Source: Rhizomicrobium palustre (lineage in GTDB: Bacteria; Pseudomonadota; Alphaproteobacteria; Micropepsales; Micropepsaceae). From it: a DNA stretch of 64,000 nt. Position 1 is the stretch's first letter; the number at the start of each line of letters is the position of its first letter. Below the pieces are notes generated by a model. That model was not told the DNA's origin and made no database searches. It saw only the letters and a list, made by a program, of their open reading frames with translations. Shown piece by piece: positions 36,726 to 46,268 of this stretch. The translations under genes were made by a program, and so were the position numbers. The DNA lies in assembly GCF_011761565.1 (NCBI RefSeq), contig NZ_JAASRM010000001.1, forward strand, positions 1,178,139-1,242,138. Reading direction: 5' to 3'.

Positions 36726-37253
36726 TTACTCCCCTTCGAATTCCACCAGGGTCGTCACTTCCTTGCCCAGAGCGCGGATCTTGTCGGCGCCGCCAAGTTC
36801 GGGAAGATCGATCACGAAGAGGCAGCCGACAACCTTGGCGCCCGCGCGTTCCAAAAGCTTGATCGCGGCGAAAGCCGTGCCGCCGGTAGCGATGAGATCA
36901 TCCACCACCACGACATGCTCGCCGGGCTTCACGGCATCGACATGGATCTCGACCTGGTCCTTGCCGTATTCGAGATCATATTCTTCGTGGATGGTCTTAT
37001 AGGGCAGCTTGCCCTTCTTGCGCACCGGCACGAAGCCCGTGGAAAGCTGATGGGCGACCGCGCCGCCCAGGATGAAGCCGCGCGCTTCGATGCCCGCGAT
37101 CTTGTCGATCCGCACGCCCGCATAGGGCTGCACCAGCGCATCCACCGCCGCGCGGAAAGCGCGAGGGTTGCCGAACAAGGTGGTGACATCGCGGAATTGA
37201 ATCCCCTTCTTGGGGTAATCCGGAATGGTGCGAATATAGGGCTTGAAATCCAT
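36726..37253 (-). CDS. apt: Adenine phosphoribosyltransferase
   Basis: Converts adenine and PRPP to AMP. The 175-residue protein shows [35 protein letters not shown], and the PRPP signature [14 protein letters not shown]. It stands 126 bp downstream of mtnP; adenine released by MtnP from methylthioadenosine is its natural substrate, so the pair recycles the purine part of MTA. Confidence 0.96.
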   Translation of the reverse strand: MDFKPYIRTIPDYPKKGIQFRDVTTLFGNPRAFRAAVDALVQPYAGVRIDKIAGIEARGFILGGAVAHQLSTGFVPVRKKGKLPYKTIHEEYDLEYGKDQVEIHVDAVKPGEHVVVVDDLIATGGTAFAAIKLLERAGAKVVGCLFVIDLPELGGADKIRALGKEVTTLVEFEGE

Positions 37254-37379
37254 CCCTTTGGGGCTCCTGACAGGCTTCTTCGCCCCCGGCCCCTTCCGGG
37301 GGGCCGTTGGCGACCTTCTATGGCATATTCCGGCGGCGCTTCACACCTTTTCTGGGGTCGCGCCGCAGGGGCGTTCGGC

Positions 37380-38252
37380 TTACTTCAAAATCCGCCCGGC
37401 CACCGCGTCGAGCTTGGCCATCAGCGCGGGATCGCGCTTTTCGGGTGCGGTCATCACGGCGACGTCGAGCACGGTTTCGATGCCCAGCGGCGAGGGCTTG
37501 CGGGTGCCGGTGAGACGCTCGGCGACGGCGCAGACGATCTTGCGCGCATTGGCGGCGTTCTCATGGATCACCTTGATCACCGCATCGACGGTGACATGCT
37601 CGTGATCCGGGTGCCAGCAATCGTAATCGGTGACCATGCCGACCAGGGCGTAAGGCAGTTCCGCCTCACGGGCGAGTTTGGCTTCCGGCATCGCCGTCAT
37701 GCCGATCACCGCGCAGTTCCAGCTGCGATAAAGATGGCTTTCGGCCAAGGTCGAGAATTGCGGGCCTTCCATGCAGATATAGGTGCCGCCCTTGGCGTGG
37801 CGAATGTTTTCCTGCGCCGCGGCTTCGACCAGCGCGTTGGAGAGCGCCGGGCAGACCGGATGGGCCATCGGCACATGGGCGACGAAGCCCGGGCCGAAGA
37901 AGCTCTTTTCGCGCGCGAAGGTGCGGTCGATGAACTGGTCCACAATCACGAAAGTGCCGGGCGGCAGTTCTTCCTTGAGCGAGCCGCAAGCCGAGACCGA
38001 GATCAGATCGGTAACGCCGGCGCGCTTCATCGCGTCGATATTGGCGCGATAGTTGATCGTGGTCGGGGTTTGGACATGGCCACGGCCATGGCGCGGCAGG
38101 AACACCATGTCGACACCGGCATAGGTGCCGAACAGCAGCGCGTCCGAGGGATCACCCCAGGGAGTCTCGATCTTTTTCCAGGTGGGATTTTCGAGGCCGT
38201 CGATATTGTACACACCGCTGCCGCCGATAATGCCGAGTACGCGCTTGGTCAT
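37380..38252 (-). CDS. mtnP: S-methyl-5'-thioadenosine phosphorylase
   Basis: Phosphorolyses methylthioadenosine to adenine and methylthioribose-1-phosphate. The 290-residue purine phosphorylase-family protein has LGIIGGSGVY, FLPRHGRGH, INYRANIDAMK, VSACGSL, MEGPQFSTLAES, and GMTAMPEAKLARE with TDYDCW. The start is preceded by AGAGGAAG. It is the first gene of the mtnP-apt-GST-SecD-head-mtnA run and is divergent from the lipoprotein gene. Confidence 0.96.
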   Translation of the reverse strand: MTKRVLGIIGGSGVYNIDGLENPTWKKIETPWGDPSDALLFGTYAGVDMVFLPRHGRGHVQTPTTINYRANIDAMKRAGVTDLISVSACGSLKEELPPGTFVIVDQFIDRTFAREKSFFGPGFVAHVPMAHPVCPALSNALVEAAAQENIRHAKGGTYICMEGPQFSTLAESHLYRSWNCAVIGMTAMPEAKLAREAELPYALVGMVTDYDCWHPDHEHVTVDAVIKVIHENAANARKIVCAVAERLTGTRKPSPLGIETVLDVAVMTAPEKRDPALMAKLDAVAGRILK

Positions 38253-38377
38253 GGTCTTCCTCTTTGCGGGCGGTCTTTTAGCATGGGGGGCTCAAGGGGC
38301 AAGATAGCCACTAGATCAACCTGGACGTGTTCACCTCCCCCTGCTAGCCTTCCCCTGTCATCTGCCGGGGGGCGGGG

Positions 38378-38893
38378 ATGAAGACCAGGATTTTCGCCAT
38401 TTTCGTTAGCATTGCCGGCCTTTGCGCCTGTTCGTCACCGCAAACCCTGGGGGTGCGCTTCGATTCCCGCGAAGCGGCCTGGTTTTCCGCCCGCGGCACC
38501 AACAGCCTGAACGGCACGGCCATAGCCCGCGCCTATACTGGCAATGCCAAGACCTGCGCCGCTTTGCCCGTCTATCTTTTTCCGGTCACAACTTACGCCA
38601 AGGCGCGGATGAAGGCGCTCTATGGCAGCGAGAGCGAAGGCTTCAACCCCGCCCTGATGGGCACCCCTGCCAATTTCACGGATGACGATCCGGCCTATTT
38701 CGCCACGTCCCGCACCACAAACTGCGACGCCAAGGGGCGGTTCTCCTTCAGCGAATTGCCGGATGGCGACTATTTCCTGGTCGGCGAGGTGACCTGGCAG
38801 GACCGCCGCGCGGGCCTTCCGCAAGGCGGCTATCTGATGCGGCGCGTGAGCCTTTCCACCGGCGAGAGCAAAGAGGTCCTCCTGGCGCATTAG
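38378..38893 (+). CDS. Small lipoprotein of unknown function
   Basis: A 171-residue protein with a type II signal peptide: FAIFVSIAGLCAC, lipobox cysteine at residue 18. The mature part has a carboxypeptidase-regulatory-like beta-sandwich feel: CDAKGRFSFSELPDGDYFLVGEV then RRVSLSTGESKEV, i.e. a domain that ends in G-x-F-x-F-x-x-L-P-x-G-x-Y. Two cysteines, in TCAALP and TNCDAKG, may pair. I do not recognise a named family. GGGG lies upstream of the ATG. It probably sits in the outer membrane. Confidence 0.72.
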   Translation: MKTRIFAIFVSIAGLCACSSPQTLGVRFDSREAAWFSARGTNSLNGTAIARAYTGNAKTCAALPVYLFPVTTYAKARMKALYGSESEGFNPALMGTPANFTDDDPAYFATSRTTNCDAKGRFSFSELPDGDYFLVGEVTWQDRRAGLPQGGYLMRRVSLSTGESKEVLLAH

Positions 38894-38921
38894 CCTCCTG
38901 GCCCAATAGATGGTGTTTGAG

Positions 38922-38961
38922 ATCGCGCGCCGTGATCACAAATCGGCGTGATGCGCGCGAT
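38922..38961. promoter_or_regulatory. Inverted repeat upstream of the GH27 gene
   Basis: ATCGCGCGC (38922-38930) and GCGCGCGAT (38953-38961) are perfect inverted copies separated by 22 bases that include TGATCACA. They lie 80-120 bases before the glycosidase start and may be a regulator site or an RNA hairpin. Confidence 0.35.
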
Positions 38962-39042
38962 TGCGCCACCTTCCCAGCCTCGACATCCCAGCGAAAACCG
39001 GCTCTTCTCTCGGAAAAATAGTCATACAAATAAGGGGACGCC

Positions 39043-40383
39043 ATGCGCCTATTACCCATTCTGGCTGCCGCCACCTGTCTTGCGGGCACAGCCTTTGCTG
39101 CCACCTTGGCACCGACACCGCCGATGGGCTGGAACAGCTGGGATGCCTATGGCCTCACCATCACCGAAGCGCAATTCCGCGAAAACGTCGCCGAGCTTGT
39201 GAAGCTCAAGCCCTATGGCTGGACCTATGCGGTGATCGACGAAGGCTGGTACATGGAGAACCCCTTCGGCAAAGGCCTCGCCGAACGCAAATATAAGCTC
39301 GATGGCAATGGCTTGCTCCTGCCAGCCCTCAGCCGATTTCCCTCCGCCGAAAAAGCCGATGGCTTAAAACCGCTTGGTGATTACGTGCATGCGCAAGGGC
39401 TGAAATTTGGCGTGCATGTCATCCGCGGCATTCCCAAAGATGCGGTCACCGCGAACCTGCCGATCGCGGGCACCACTTTCAAAGCCGCTGATGCCGCCGA
39501 CACGACCGATCTCTGTCCTTGGGATGACGGCAATTTCGGCATCAAGGACAATGCGGCGGGCCAGGCCTATTACGACACGATGGTGAAGAAATACGCCGAT
39601 TGGGGCGTCGATTTCATCAAGGTCGATTGCATCGCCGACCATCCCTATAAGCCCAAGGAAATCCGCCAGATCGCGAAGGCGATCAAGAACAGCGGCCGCG
39701 AGATCGTGCTCAGCCTCTCGCCCGGGCCGACCAATATCTCTCACGCCGCCGAGGTGGGCGAACTCGCCCAGATGTGGCGCATCGCCGATGACAGCTGGGA
39801 TAGCTGGAGCTTTAAGCCCGCCAATTGGCCGAATGGGTTGGAGACCGGTTTCGAAAAGCTCGCCGAGTGGAGCCAATACGCCAAGCCCGGCAATTGGCCC
39901 GATGCTGATATGCTGCCCTTTGGTTCCTTGACGCCCAATCCGGGCTGGGGCGAGGCGCGCCAGTCCCGCCTCACACCGGAGGAAACCAAAAGCTGGTTCA
40001 CCCTCTGGGCCATCGCGCGCTCGCCGCTGATTCTCGGCGCCAATCTCACCAAGCTGGATGAACCGTTGAAGGCGCTCCTCACCAATAAGGAGCTGATTGC
40101 GGTCAATCAGACGGCCTGGGAAAGCCACGCCGTGAATTACAAATCCGGCGATACGCTTGTGGTCTGGGAAGCCAAGACCGGCCCGCGCGAAAAACCGGTG
40201 GTCTATCGCGCCTATTTCAATCTCGCCAAGACGGACGTGGATTTGAGCATCAGCCTGACCGAGCCGAAGAAATACATCAGCCTGTTCGACGGCAAGGACT
40301 ACGCCGTCGCCGCACCGGATGGAAAAAAGCGCCTGCAAGCGAAGCTCAGCCCGCATGCAAGCGCCATCTTCCGGGTGGAATAG
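39043..40383 (+). CDS. Glycoside hydrolase family 27 protein (alpha-galactosidase-like)
   Basis: A 446-residue exported enzyme with signal peptide ending at TAFAA (residue 20). The GH27 TIM barrel shows PPMGWNSWDAYG, YAVIDEGWY, GLKFGVHVIRG, FIKVDCI with the nucleophile Asp195 and WRIADDSWDSW with the acid/base at Asp249/250, and ARSPLILGANL. A C-terminal beta domain follows. GH27 removes terminal alpha-galactose or related sugars; exact specificity cannot be told, since the substrate-loop residues differ from the usual DGGWF type. AAGGGGACGCC precedes the ATG, and a terminator follows. Confidence 0.92.
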   Translation: MRLLPILAAATCLAGTAFAATLAPTPPMGWNSWDAYGLTITEAQFRENVAELVKLKPYGWTYAVIDEGWYMENPFGKGLAERKYKLDGNGLLLPALSRFPSAEKADGLKPLGDYVHAQGLKFGVHVIRGIPKDAVTANLPIAGTTFKAADAADTTDLCPWDDGNFGIKDNAAGQAYYDTMVKKYADWGVDFIKVDCIADHPYKPKEIRQIAKAIKNSGREIVLSLSPGPTNISHAAEVGELAQMWRIADDSWDSWSFKPANWPNGLETGFEKLAEWSQYAKPGNWPDADMLPFGSLTPNPGWGEARQSRLTPEETKSWFTLWAIARSPLILGANLTKLDEPLKALLTNKELIAVNQTAWESHAVNYKSGDTLVVWEAKTGPREKPVVYRAYFNLAKTDVDLSISLTEPKKYISLFDGKDYAVAAPDGKKRLQAKLSPHASAIFRVE

Positions 40384-40395
40384 AAATCTCAGAAA

Positions 40396-40427
40396 AAAGG
40401 GCGAAGAGAAATCTTCGCCCTTTCTGT
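40396..40427. terminator. Bidirectional terminator between GH27 and S9 peptidase genes
   Basis: AAAGGGCGAAGA (40396-40407), loop GAAA, TCTTCGCCCTTT (40412-40423). The T run on one side and the A run on the other let it terminate both convergent genes. Confidence 0.88.
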
Positions 40428-40440
40428 TATCGAGGCTGCC

Positions 40441-42393
40441 TTATTGCGGCGGGTTATGCGACTCGAGGAATTTTACCGTCGTTTCCAGCATCTGCAGCCG
40501 CGTCTCGCTGCTTGACAGCCAATGATCTTCGGCTTTCAGCACCACGAATTCGTAGGGCTTGCCCGCTGCCTTCAAGGCATCCGCCATGCCACTGCTTTGT
40601 CCGAAGGGCACCACCGTATCGTCGCGACCATGGATCAGAAGGATCGGAATGGACACCCGGTCCACATGCTTAACCGGTGAGACATCGGCCAGCTTGGGGT
40701 CAGAGGGATCCTCGATATTCAAGTAGCGCCCCCAAATGCGCTCGCCGCGAGCATCGGTCCGGTTCAACGGCCAATGCCAGTTGTTGAGCTGGGCCTTCAA
40801 ATCCGAGAGCCCCGCCACGGATACCGCGCAGCGATAGACGCCGGTATCTAGCGTGGCACCTGCCAGGGCCGCGTAACCGCCATAGCTTGCCCCGACAATG
40901 CAGACTCGCTTGGGGTCGATCAGGCCTTGCGCCGCCAATGCGCGCACGCCATCGGAAAGATCGGTCTGCATCTTCTTGCCGAATTCGCCGAAGCCTGCCT
41001 CCAGCCATTCCTTGCCGAACCCGCCCGATCCACGAAACTGCGGCTGCAGCACGACATAGCCGCGCGCCGCCAGCGCCTGGGACCACCAATCAAATCCGGG
41101 ATAGTCACGCGCATGCGGACCGCCATGGGGCAGCACGATCAAGGGCAGGTTCTTAGGATCACGCCCCGGCGGCAAAGTGAGATAGGCAGGAATTTTGCGG
41201 CCATCTGCGGCCTTGTAGTCGATCCACTTCACCTCTGCGACGTCTTCAATACCGTCATATATCGGCCCCAAGGGATCGGCCTTATGGGTATTGAGGTCGA
41301 GCACATAATAGACATTGCCGAACTCAGGGCCGAACACCTTAAGCACGGCTTTCTTTTTGTCAGCTGACCAGGACACGACCTTGACGTCCGTGGCCGTCTT
41401 GAAGGCCCCCTTGATGCTGTTCCACATGGTCTGGAGCTGAGGATCGACGAAATCATACTCCTCGCGATCAGAGGACCGCACGCCACCAGCGATGCGGCCA
41501 GTGCGAGCGTCGACAACCAGACCACTGAAATTCGTCTCACCATTATGCCAAATGGTCTTGGCACCATTGCTGAGGGCGATTTGCTGATAGACCTCGCCGT
41601 TTTCTGTTCCGGGCAGTCTCACGACAATGCCACTGCCATCCTCACTCAGGCCTTCGAGACTGGGCCATTCGCTCGACGCCGGCACTTCGACGCCAGGACT
41701 CGCCACGCCATTGCGATAGACCATGGCTTTCCAGCGCTCAGCCATCTCATCGTAACTGGCCTCCGCCACAACCGTGCCAGCCGCATCCACCAGCCAATCT
41801 TGGGCATTGGTGCTGAACCGGCCAGCCACCAGCTTTGCCTCACCGGAGTCCAGATCGATCCGGAACAGCCCCAGGCGACCGATCTGGCTGACGTAATAAT
41901 ATCCGGCCACAAAGACATAGGTTTTGCCGTCAATCACGCGCGGCTGCGGTGGCCCTGCAATCACATTCATAGTCTCGATATTGGCATCGCCGGTCACGGC
42001 GACATGGTCCAACATCATCAGGCTTTTATTGGTCTGAACGTCATAGGACTGCGCCATGGAATACTCGCCGCGCTTTCCCCAGAACTTCCTGGGCACAGCG
42101 GTTGTCGAGGCAGTGATCAAGAGATGGCGATCATCGGCCCATTCCAAATCGCGCAACTTCTGGTCAGCCTGCCGGATCATGGCGATCGGCTTTTTGGCGC
42201 TGAAGCTATAAACGATGATGATCCTCTGCGCCGGGGTTTCCTTGGCGAAGGCGATCAAATCGCCATTCGGCGACATCGTCATATGCGAGGTGGAGGGCAG
42301 ACGGCCAAAGGCCTCAAGCGGCGGCGCGGCCTGCGCCAAGCCAGCCATGATGAACGCGGCTGAAATAGCCGCGAGCCAATTCTTGGAAGACAT
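40441..42393 (-). CDS. Exported S9 family peptidase (prolyl oligopeptidase-type)
   Basis: A 650-residue protein with signal peptide SSKNWLAAISAAFIMAGLAQAA. The first ~390 residues are a beta-propeller; the catalytic alpha/beta-hydrolase domain has LPHGGPHARDYPGFD, the nucleophile in GASYGGYAALAGA, the Asp in HGRDDTVVP and the His in AEDHWLS. This is the acylaminoacyl peptidase/DPP-like plan. The ATG at 42393 follows a GGGG stretch and begins the signal peptide; the frame is open further up to 42507 but adds a Cys-rich, non-signal sequence. It probably degrades oligopeptides in the periplasm. Confidence 0.92.
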   Translation of the reverse strand: MSSKNWLAAISAAFIMAGLAQAAPPLEAFGRLPSTSHMTMSPNGDLIAFAKETPAQRIIIVYSFSAKKPIAMIRQADQKLRDLEWADDRHLLITASTTAVPRKFWGKRGEYSMAQSYDVQTNKSLMMLDHVAVTGDANIETMNVIAGPPQPRVIDGKTYVFVAGYYYVSQIGRLGLFRIDLDSGEAKLVAGRFSTNAQDWLVDAAGTVVAEASYDEMAERWKAMVYRNGVASPGVEVPASSEWPSLEGLSEDGSGIVVRLPGTENGEVYQQIALSNGAKTIWHNGETNFSGLVVDARTGRIAGGVRSSDREEYDFVDPQLQTMWNSIKGAFKTATDVKVVSWSADKKKAVLKVFGPEFGNVYYVLDLNTHKADPLGPIYDGIEDVAEVKWIDYKAADGRKIPAYLTLPPGRDPKNLPLIVLPHGGPHARDYPGFDWWSQALAARGYVVLQPQFRGSGGFGKEWLEAGFGEFGKKMQTDLSDGVRALAAQGLIDPKRVCIVGASYGGYAALAGATLDTGVYRCAVSVAGLSDLKAQLNNWHWPLNRTDARGERIWGRYLNIEDPSDPKLADVSPVKHVDRVSIPILLIHGRDDTVVPFGQSSGMADALKAAGKPYEFVVLKAEDHWLSSSETRLQMLETTVKFLESHNPPQ

Positions 42394-42724
42394 CCCCCAA
42401 CCCCAAAGCATAAAATTTACACATGCCACTTCACACTGAATGTACGCGCACTGCAACCCGACTGACGCATCACAGCCAATCGGATGCGACCTCATTTGCG
42501 CATCCAATTATCGGTATCAAACGGCACGAGATGCGACCCAGGATCAAATCTTCGCGGTTGTAAGCGCGCGCTCGGCTTCCCACATAAGAAGGGCTGTTTG
42601 ACCGCGCTGGAGACGTCGTGAATCTGCCCGCAGAAGGGGACTCCCCCCCTCCCTTCCGGTCGAAACACGACAATCAATAATCAGTAGGCTGTGGTTTTAC
42701 CGATGTGCCCCACGAAATATGGGA
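42394..42724. other. Gene-free stretch between S9 peptidase start and petC end
   Basis: About 330 bases without a supported gene. It must hold the S9 peptidase promoter. A hairpin GGATGCG (42482-42488) / CGCATCC (42499-42505) lies about 100 bases upstream of that gene, and a C-rich run (CCCCCCCTCCC) lies near 42645. No tRNA, small RNA or terminator pattern is evident. Confidence 0.5.
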
Positions 42725-43573
42725 TCAGCTTTTTTCAGGCCCCGTGCCGGGCAGGTCGTGCGCGCTGCCCTCGTCTTCCGGCTTGCCATGCCAGATGCGG
42801 CGATAGCTGAGGAAGAGTAGCCCCGCGAAGAGCACAAGAAAGGCAATCACCTTGAAGCCGGTCTCATGGCGGGCCTCGAGCTGTGGTTCGGAAGCCCAGG
42901 CGAGGAAGGTCGCCACCGCCTTAGCTTGGGCCTCTACCGTCGGAGGCGTGCCATCGGCAAAGCGCACCTGCCCCGGATGCAGCGGCGGCGGCATGGAGAT
43001 ATTCCGGCCCGGGAAATAGGGGTTGTAGTACTTGCCCTCTTGCACCGTGAAGCCATGCGGCACCGGCTGACCAAAGCCGAGCATCAGGGAATAGATGTAA
43101 TCCGGGCCACCCTGGCGCGCTTTGGCCATCAGCGACAGATCGGGCGGTAAGGCCCCGCCATTAGCCGCGCGCGCGGCCTGCTCATTGGGGAAGGGCGGGG
43201 GGAAGTGATCGGCCAGGACGCCGGGCCGGGTGATGCGATTGCCCTTATCGTCGAGGGTTTCGCCGCGCTCATTGGGTTCGGCGGGAAGATTATACCCGCT
43301 GGCTATGACACGGGCCTGCGCCTCGCTGAAGCCGGGACCGCCTTTGCCGGAAAGGTCGTGGAAGGCCACCATATTGAGGCTGTGGCAGGCAGAACAGACT
43401 TCCTTGTAGACCTGAAAGCCGCGTTGCACCGCGCCTTTGTCGTAGGTGCCGAAGACGCCATTGAACGACCAGTTTTGGGTCTGCGGCGGTAAGGGTTCGG
43501 AGTGAGTGCTGGCGGCGAGCGCAGCGCCTGCCAGGATTGCGACACTTGCGAATACGGAAGACAGGCGTTTCAT
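42725..43573 (-). CDS. petC: Cytochrome c1 of the bc1 complex
   Basis: Membrane-anchored c-type cytochrome of ubiquinol:cytochrome c reductase, 282 residues. It has a signal peptide ([17 protein letters not shown]), the heme motif CSACH at residues 60-64, the likely axial Met194 in RNISMPPPL, and a C-terminal anchor helix at about 241-257 ([16 protein letters not shown]). The ATG at 43573 overlaps the cytochrome b stop (ATGA). The longer open frame upstream lies inside cytochrome b. It is the third gene of the petABC operon. Confidence 0.95.
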   Translation of the reverse strand: MKRLSSVFASVAILAGAALAASTHSEPLPPQTQNWSFNGVFGTYDKGAVQRGFQVYKEVCSACHSLNMVAFHDLSGKGGPGFSEAQARVIASGYNLPAEPNERGETLDDKGNRITRPGVLADHFPPPFPNEQAARAANGGALPPDLSLMAKARQGGPDYIYSLMLGFGQPVPHGFTVQEGKYYNPYFPGRNISMPPPLHPGQVRFADGTPPTVEAQAKAVATFLAWASEPQLEARHETGFKVIAFLVLFAGLLFLSYRRIWHGKPEDEGSAHDLPGTGPEKS

Positions 43574-44856
43574 TCCGCGTCCTCCGTCTTGACGCTGCGA
43601 GCGAGGACCGATTGGGCGATGCTTTCGGGCAATGGCGCGGTCACTTCGATCCGCCCAACCCAGGGCATCAAGACCCAGAAGAAGCCGAAGTAATAGAGCG
43701 TCGCCAGACGTGCCACCCAGACCAGCGGCAGGTCGATGCCAACGATGTTCCAAGCCGCATCGGCGCTCTGCGAACCGCAATAGCCCAGCAGGATGCAATC
43801 GGCGGCGAAGATCCAGAAGAGCTGCTTCATCAGCGGGCGGAAGCGGCAGGAGCGCACCTTGGAACTATCGAGCCAGGGAATGAAGAGCAGCGTCACAAGT
43901 GCTCCCCCCATCACAATCACGCCGAGCAGCTTTTGCGGCACGCTGCGCAGCATCGCGTAGAAAGGCAAGAGATACCATTCCGGCACTATGTCGGGCGGCG
44001 TCACCAGGGGATTGGCCTGGATGTAATTGTCGGGATTGCCGAAGAAATTGGGCGCGTAGAAGACAAACGCCATATACACGATGAGGAAGAGCACCAGATA
44101 AAATGCGTCCTTCACCGTGTAATAGGGATGGAAGGGTACGAAGTCCTGCGGTCCCTTGGCATCAATGCCCAGGGGATTGTTATTACCCGGCACATGCAGC
44201 GCCCAGATATGCAAGCCCACCACACCTGCGATAACGAAAGGCATCAGGTAATGCAGCGAGAAGAAGCGGTTGAGAGTGGCATCGCCCACCGCGAAATCCC
44301 CCCAGAGCCAAGTGGTGATCGAGGTGCCGAGATGGGGAATGACCTGATCGAGCGCCGAGAACAGGCTGGTGATCACGGTCGCACCCCAGAAGCTCATCTG
44401 GCCCCAGGGGAGGACGTAGCCAAAAAACGCCGTCATCACCATCAAGAGATAGATGAAGACGCCCAAGATCCAGAGCACTTCGCGTGGCGCCTTGTAGGAG
44501 CCGTAATAAAGGCCGCGGAACATGTGCACATAGACCGCGAGGAAGAACATCGAGGCGCCGCTGGAATGGATATAGCGGATCAGCCAGCCGTAATTCACCT
44601 CGCGCATGATGCGCTGCTCGACCGAGGCAAAGGCAAGATCGCCATTGGGCACGTAATGCATGGCGAGCACGATGCCCGTCAGCATCTGAATGCCGAGCAT
44701 GAAGGTCAGGATGCCGCCGAAGGTGTACCAGAAGTTCAGATTGCGCGGCGTCGGATAGGTGACGAGGTTTTCATTGGCGAGCCGAAGGATCGGCAGACGC
44801 GTATCGAGCCAGCGGGTAAAGGCGCTGCCGGGGACGTATTTGGTGTGGCCAGCCAT
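43570..44856 (-). CDS. petB: Cytochrome b of the bc1 complex
   Basis: A 428-residue polytopic subunit with eight helices that holds hemes bL and bH and the Qo/Qi quinol sites. The heme-ligand helices show [13 protein letters not shown] with [14 protein letters not shown], and [10 protein letters not shown] with [15 protein letters not shown]. The Qo-site PEWY motif is intact ([14 protein letters not shown]). The N-terminus [20 protein letters not shown] is typical. It overlaps petC by four bases and is 12 bases after the Rieske gene. Confidence 0.97.
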   Translation of the reverse strand: MAGHTKYVPGSAFTRWLDTRLPILRLANENLVTYPTPRNLNFWYTFGGILTFMLGIQMLTGIVLAMHYVPNGDLAFASVEQRIMREVNYGWLIRYIHSSGASMFFLAVYVHMFRGLYYGSYKAPREVLWILGVFIYLLMVMTAFFGYVLPWGQMSFWGATVITSLFSALDQVIPHLGTSITTWLWGDFAVGDATLNRFFSLHYLMPFVIAGVVGLHIWALHVPGNNNPLGIDAKGPQDFVPFHPYYTVKDAFYLVLFLIVYMAFVFYAPNFFGNPDNYIQANPLVTPPDIVPEWYLLPFYAMLRSVPQKLLGVIVMGGALVTLLFIPWLDSSKVRSCRFRPLMKQLFWIFAADCILLGYCGSQSADAAWNIVGIDLPLVWVARLATLYYFGFFWVLMPWVGRIEVTAPLPESIAQSVLARSVKTEDAE

Positions 44857-44868
44857 GGACGAAATCCC

Positions 44869-45447
44869 CTAACCGATCTTGATCTTCGTGGGGCCGGTGA
44901 AGGCATAAGGCGGCACTGCGAGGTTCTGCGGCGCCGGTCCTTTGCGGATGCGCCCCGCGGTATCGTAGTCAGACCCATGGCAATGGCAGAGCCAGCCACC
45001 ATAGGAGCCTTGCGGCGACTGTGGGGTCGAGACCGTCGGCGTGCAGCCGAGGTGGGTGCAGACGCCAACCAGCACCAGCCATTCCGGCTTGATCACCCGG
45101 TTCTCATCGCTGGCCGGGGCGTTCTCGGCGATATTGGCATTGCGCGCCACGCGATCCACGAGATCGTTAAGGGAGACGGCGCGGGCCTCGGCGATCTCCT
45201 TTGGGGTCCGGCGGCGCACGAACAAGGGATGGCCGCGCCATTTGAAGATCACCTGCTGCCCCGCCTGAATGGCCGAAAGGTCCACTTCAATGGAGGCCAT
45301 GGCCAGAACCGCGCTCGAGGGATTCATCTGGTCGATAAAGGGCCAAACGGCGGCAACACCGCCCACGGCGGCCGCCGCGCCGGTGGCTACGAACAGAAAA
45401 TCGCGCCGTGTCGCATCGGGTTTGATTGCATTCGCCACGGAACTCAC
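44869..45447 (-). CDS. petA: Rieske iron-sulfur subunit of the bc1 complex
   Basis: A 192-residue Tat-targeted Rieske protein. TRRDFLFVATGAAAAVGG at residues 13-30 is the Tat signal and retained membrane anchor. The 2Fe-2S ligands lie in CTHLGC (130-135) and CHCHGS (154-159), with a conserved disulfide between Cys135 and Cys156 expected. It accepts electrons from ubiquinol at Qo. It is the first gene of petABC, divergent from trmL with a 185-bp shared control region. Confidence 0.96.
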   Translation of the reverse strand: MSSVANAIKPDATRRDFLFVATGAAAAVGGVAAVWPFIDQMNPSSAVLAMASIEVDLSAIQAGQQVIFKWRGHPLFVRRRTPKEIAEARAVSLNDLVDRVARNANIAENAPASDENRVIKPEWLVLVGVCTHLGCTPTVSTPQSPQGSYGGWLCHCHGSDYDTAGRIRKGPAPQNLAVPPYAFTGPTKIKIG

Positions 45448-45632
45448 CTCTTAAAGGGGCTGTGCGGGCCAGTCCGCCAAAGGGAAGAAGGCAAAAATCA
45501 CGTGTCGCCGGAATCGCCAATCATCCGAAAGTTCTATTGCGGCACGGTGCGACATAAAAGGCAAGCTTTCCCCGGCTCCTACGGGACCAACCCAAGCCTC
45601 GTTTTTCCCCGTCTTTTTAGCGGCTTAAAGCC

Positions 45633-46109
45633 ATGCGTCTAGCCCTTTTCGAACCCGATATTCCACAGAACACCGGCGCTCTCATCCGGCTTGGCGCCTG
45701 CCTTGGCGTTGGGGTCGATATCATCGAGCCCTGTGGTTTTCTCTGGAGCGAACCCAAGCTCAAACGGGCGGGAATGGACTATCTGCCCCAGGCCGAAATC
45801 GTACGGCATGCCAGTTGGGCCGCCTTCCGCGCCGCCCGTGAGGGAGCACGGCTCCTGCTCCTCACCACCAAAGCGGCCGAACCCTATACAGGCTATGCCT
45901 TTCAGCCTGCGGACATTCTTCTTTTGGGCCGGGAGAGTGCCGGAGTGCCTGAAGACGTCCACAACACGGCCGACGCGCGCCTGCTCATCCCTATGCAACC
46001 GGGCCTTCGCTCTCTTAATGTGGCTCTTTCCGCGGCCATGGTCCTGGGTGAAGCCCTGCGACAAACATCGGGGTTTCCTCTCGCCATAGTTGCACACGAG
46101 AGAGTATGA
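45633..46109 (+). CDS. trmL: tRNA (cytidine(34)-2'-O)-methyltransferase
   Basis: A 158-residue SPOUT methyltransferase that 2'-O-methylates the wobble base of tRNA-Leu isoacceptors. It has ALFEPDIPQNTGALIRL, KLKRAGMDY, LLLGRESAGVPEDV and the trefoil-knot SAM region IPMQPGLRSLNVALSAAMVLGEALRQ. Placement opposite petABC is common in alphaproteobacteria. hemF, which I remember often following it, is absent; a YjbE-like gene is next. Confidence 0.93.
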   Translation: MRLALFEPDIPQNTGALIRLGACLGVGVDIIEPCGFLWSEPKLKRAGMDYLPQAEIVRHASWAAFRAAREGARLLLLTTKAAEPYTGYAFQPADILLLGRESAGVPEDVHNTADARLLIPMQPGLRSLNVALSAAMVLGEALRQTSGFPLAIVAHERV

Positions 46110-46129
46110 GACACATTATCCGCAGGAAA

Positions 46130-46260
46130 CCTAAGGATTTCCCGCAATTTTCCGTGACGGGGCTGGCATTTCGGCCGAAGCTCACCACATCTACACCTGC
46201 GCCTTATAGAGCGCTGAAACCGTCGGACACTGCCCGACGGGCAAGAATCTGGAACGAGGA
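46130..46260 (+). promoter_or_regulatory. Structured leader of the YjbE-like gene, possible Mn2+ (yybP-ykoY-like) riboswitch
   Basis: The 159-base gap before the transporter contains a perfect 7-bp hairpin CCGTCGG (46220-46226) / CCGACGG (46234-46240), followed by GGCAAGA, and earlier GCTCACCACATCTACACC. These faintly recall the conserved loops of yybP-ykoY manganese riboswitches, which often precede YjbE/TerC genes. The 5' GGGGAGUAG-type loop is not clearly present, so the call is weak. Confidence 0.28.
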
Positions 46261-46268
46261 CCACGCCA

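Noticed and set aside
37288..37305. GGCCCC/GGGGCC hairpin between apt and mtnP
   Set aside because: There is no T run after it on the transcribed (minus) strand, so it is not a supported terminator; a short GC hairpin is expected by chance in this DNA.
36915..38381. A 488-codon open frame antisense to apt and mtnP
   Set aside because: Shadow of two convincing enzymes on the minus strand; low-complexity His/Arg/Gly/Asp composition typical of GC-rich antisense frames.
43537..45642. A 701-codon open frame antisense to the whole petABC operon
   Set aside because: It mirrors the codon positions of the clear bc1 genes on the other strand in GC-rich DNA; the protein has no family features and overlaps intact petA, petB and petC.
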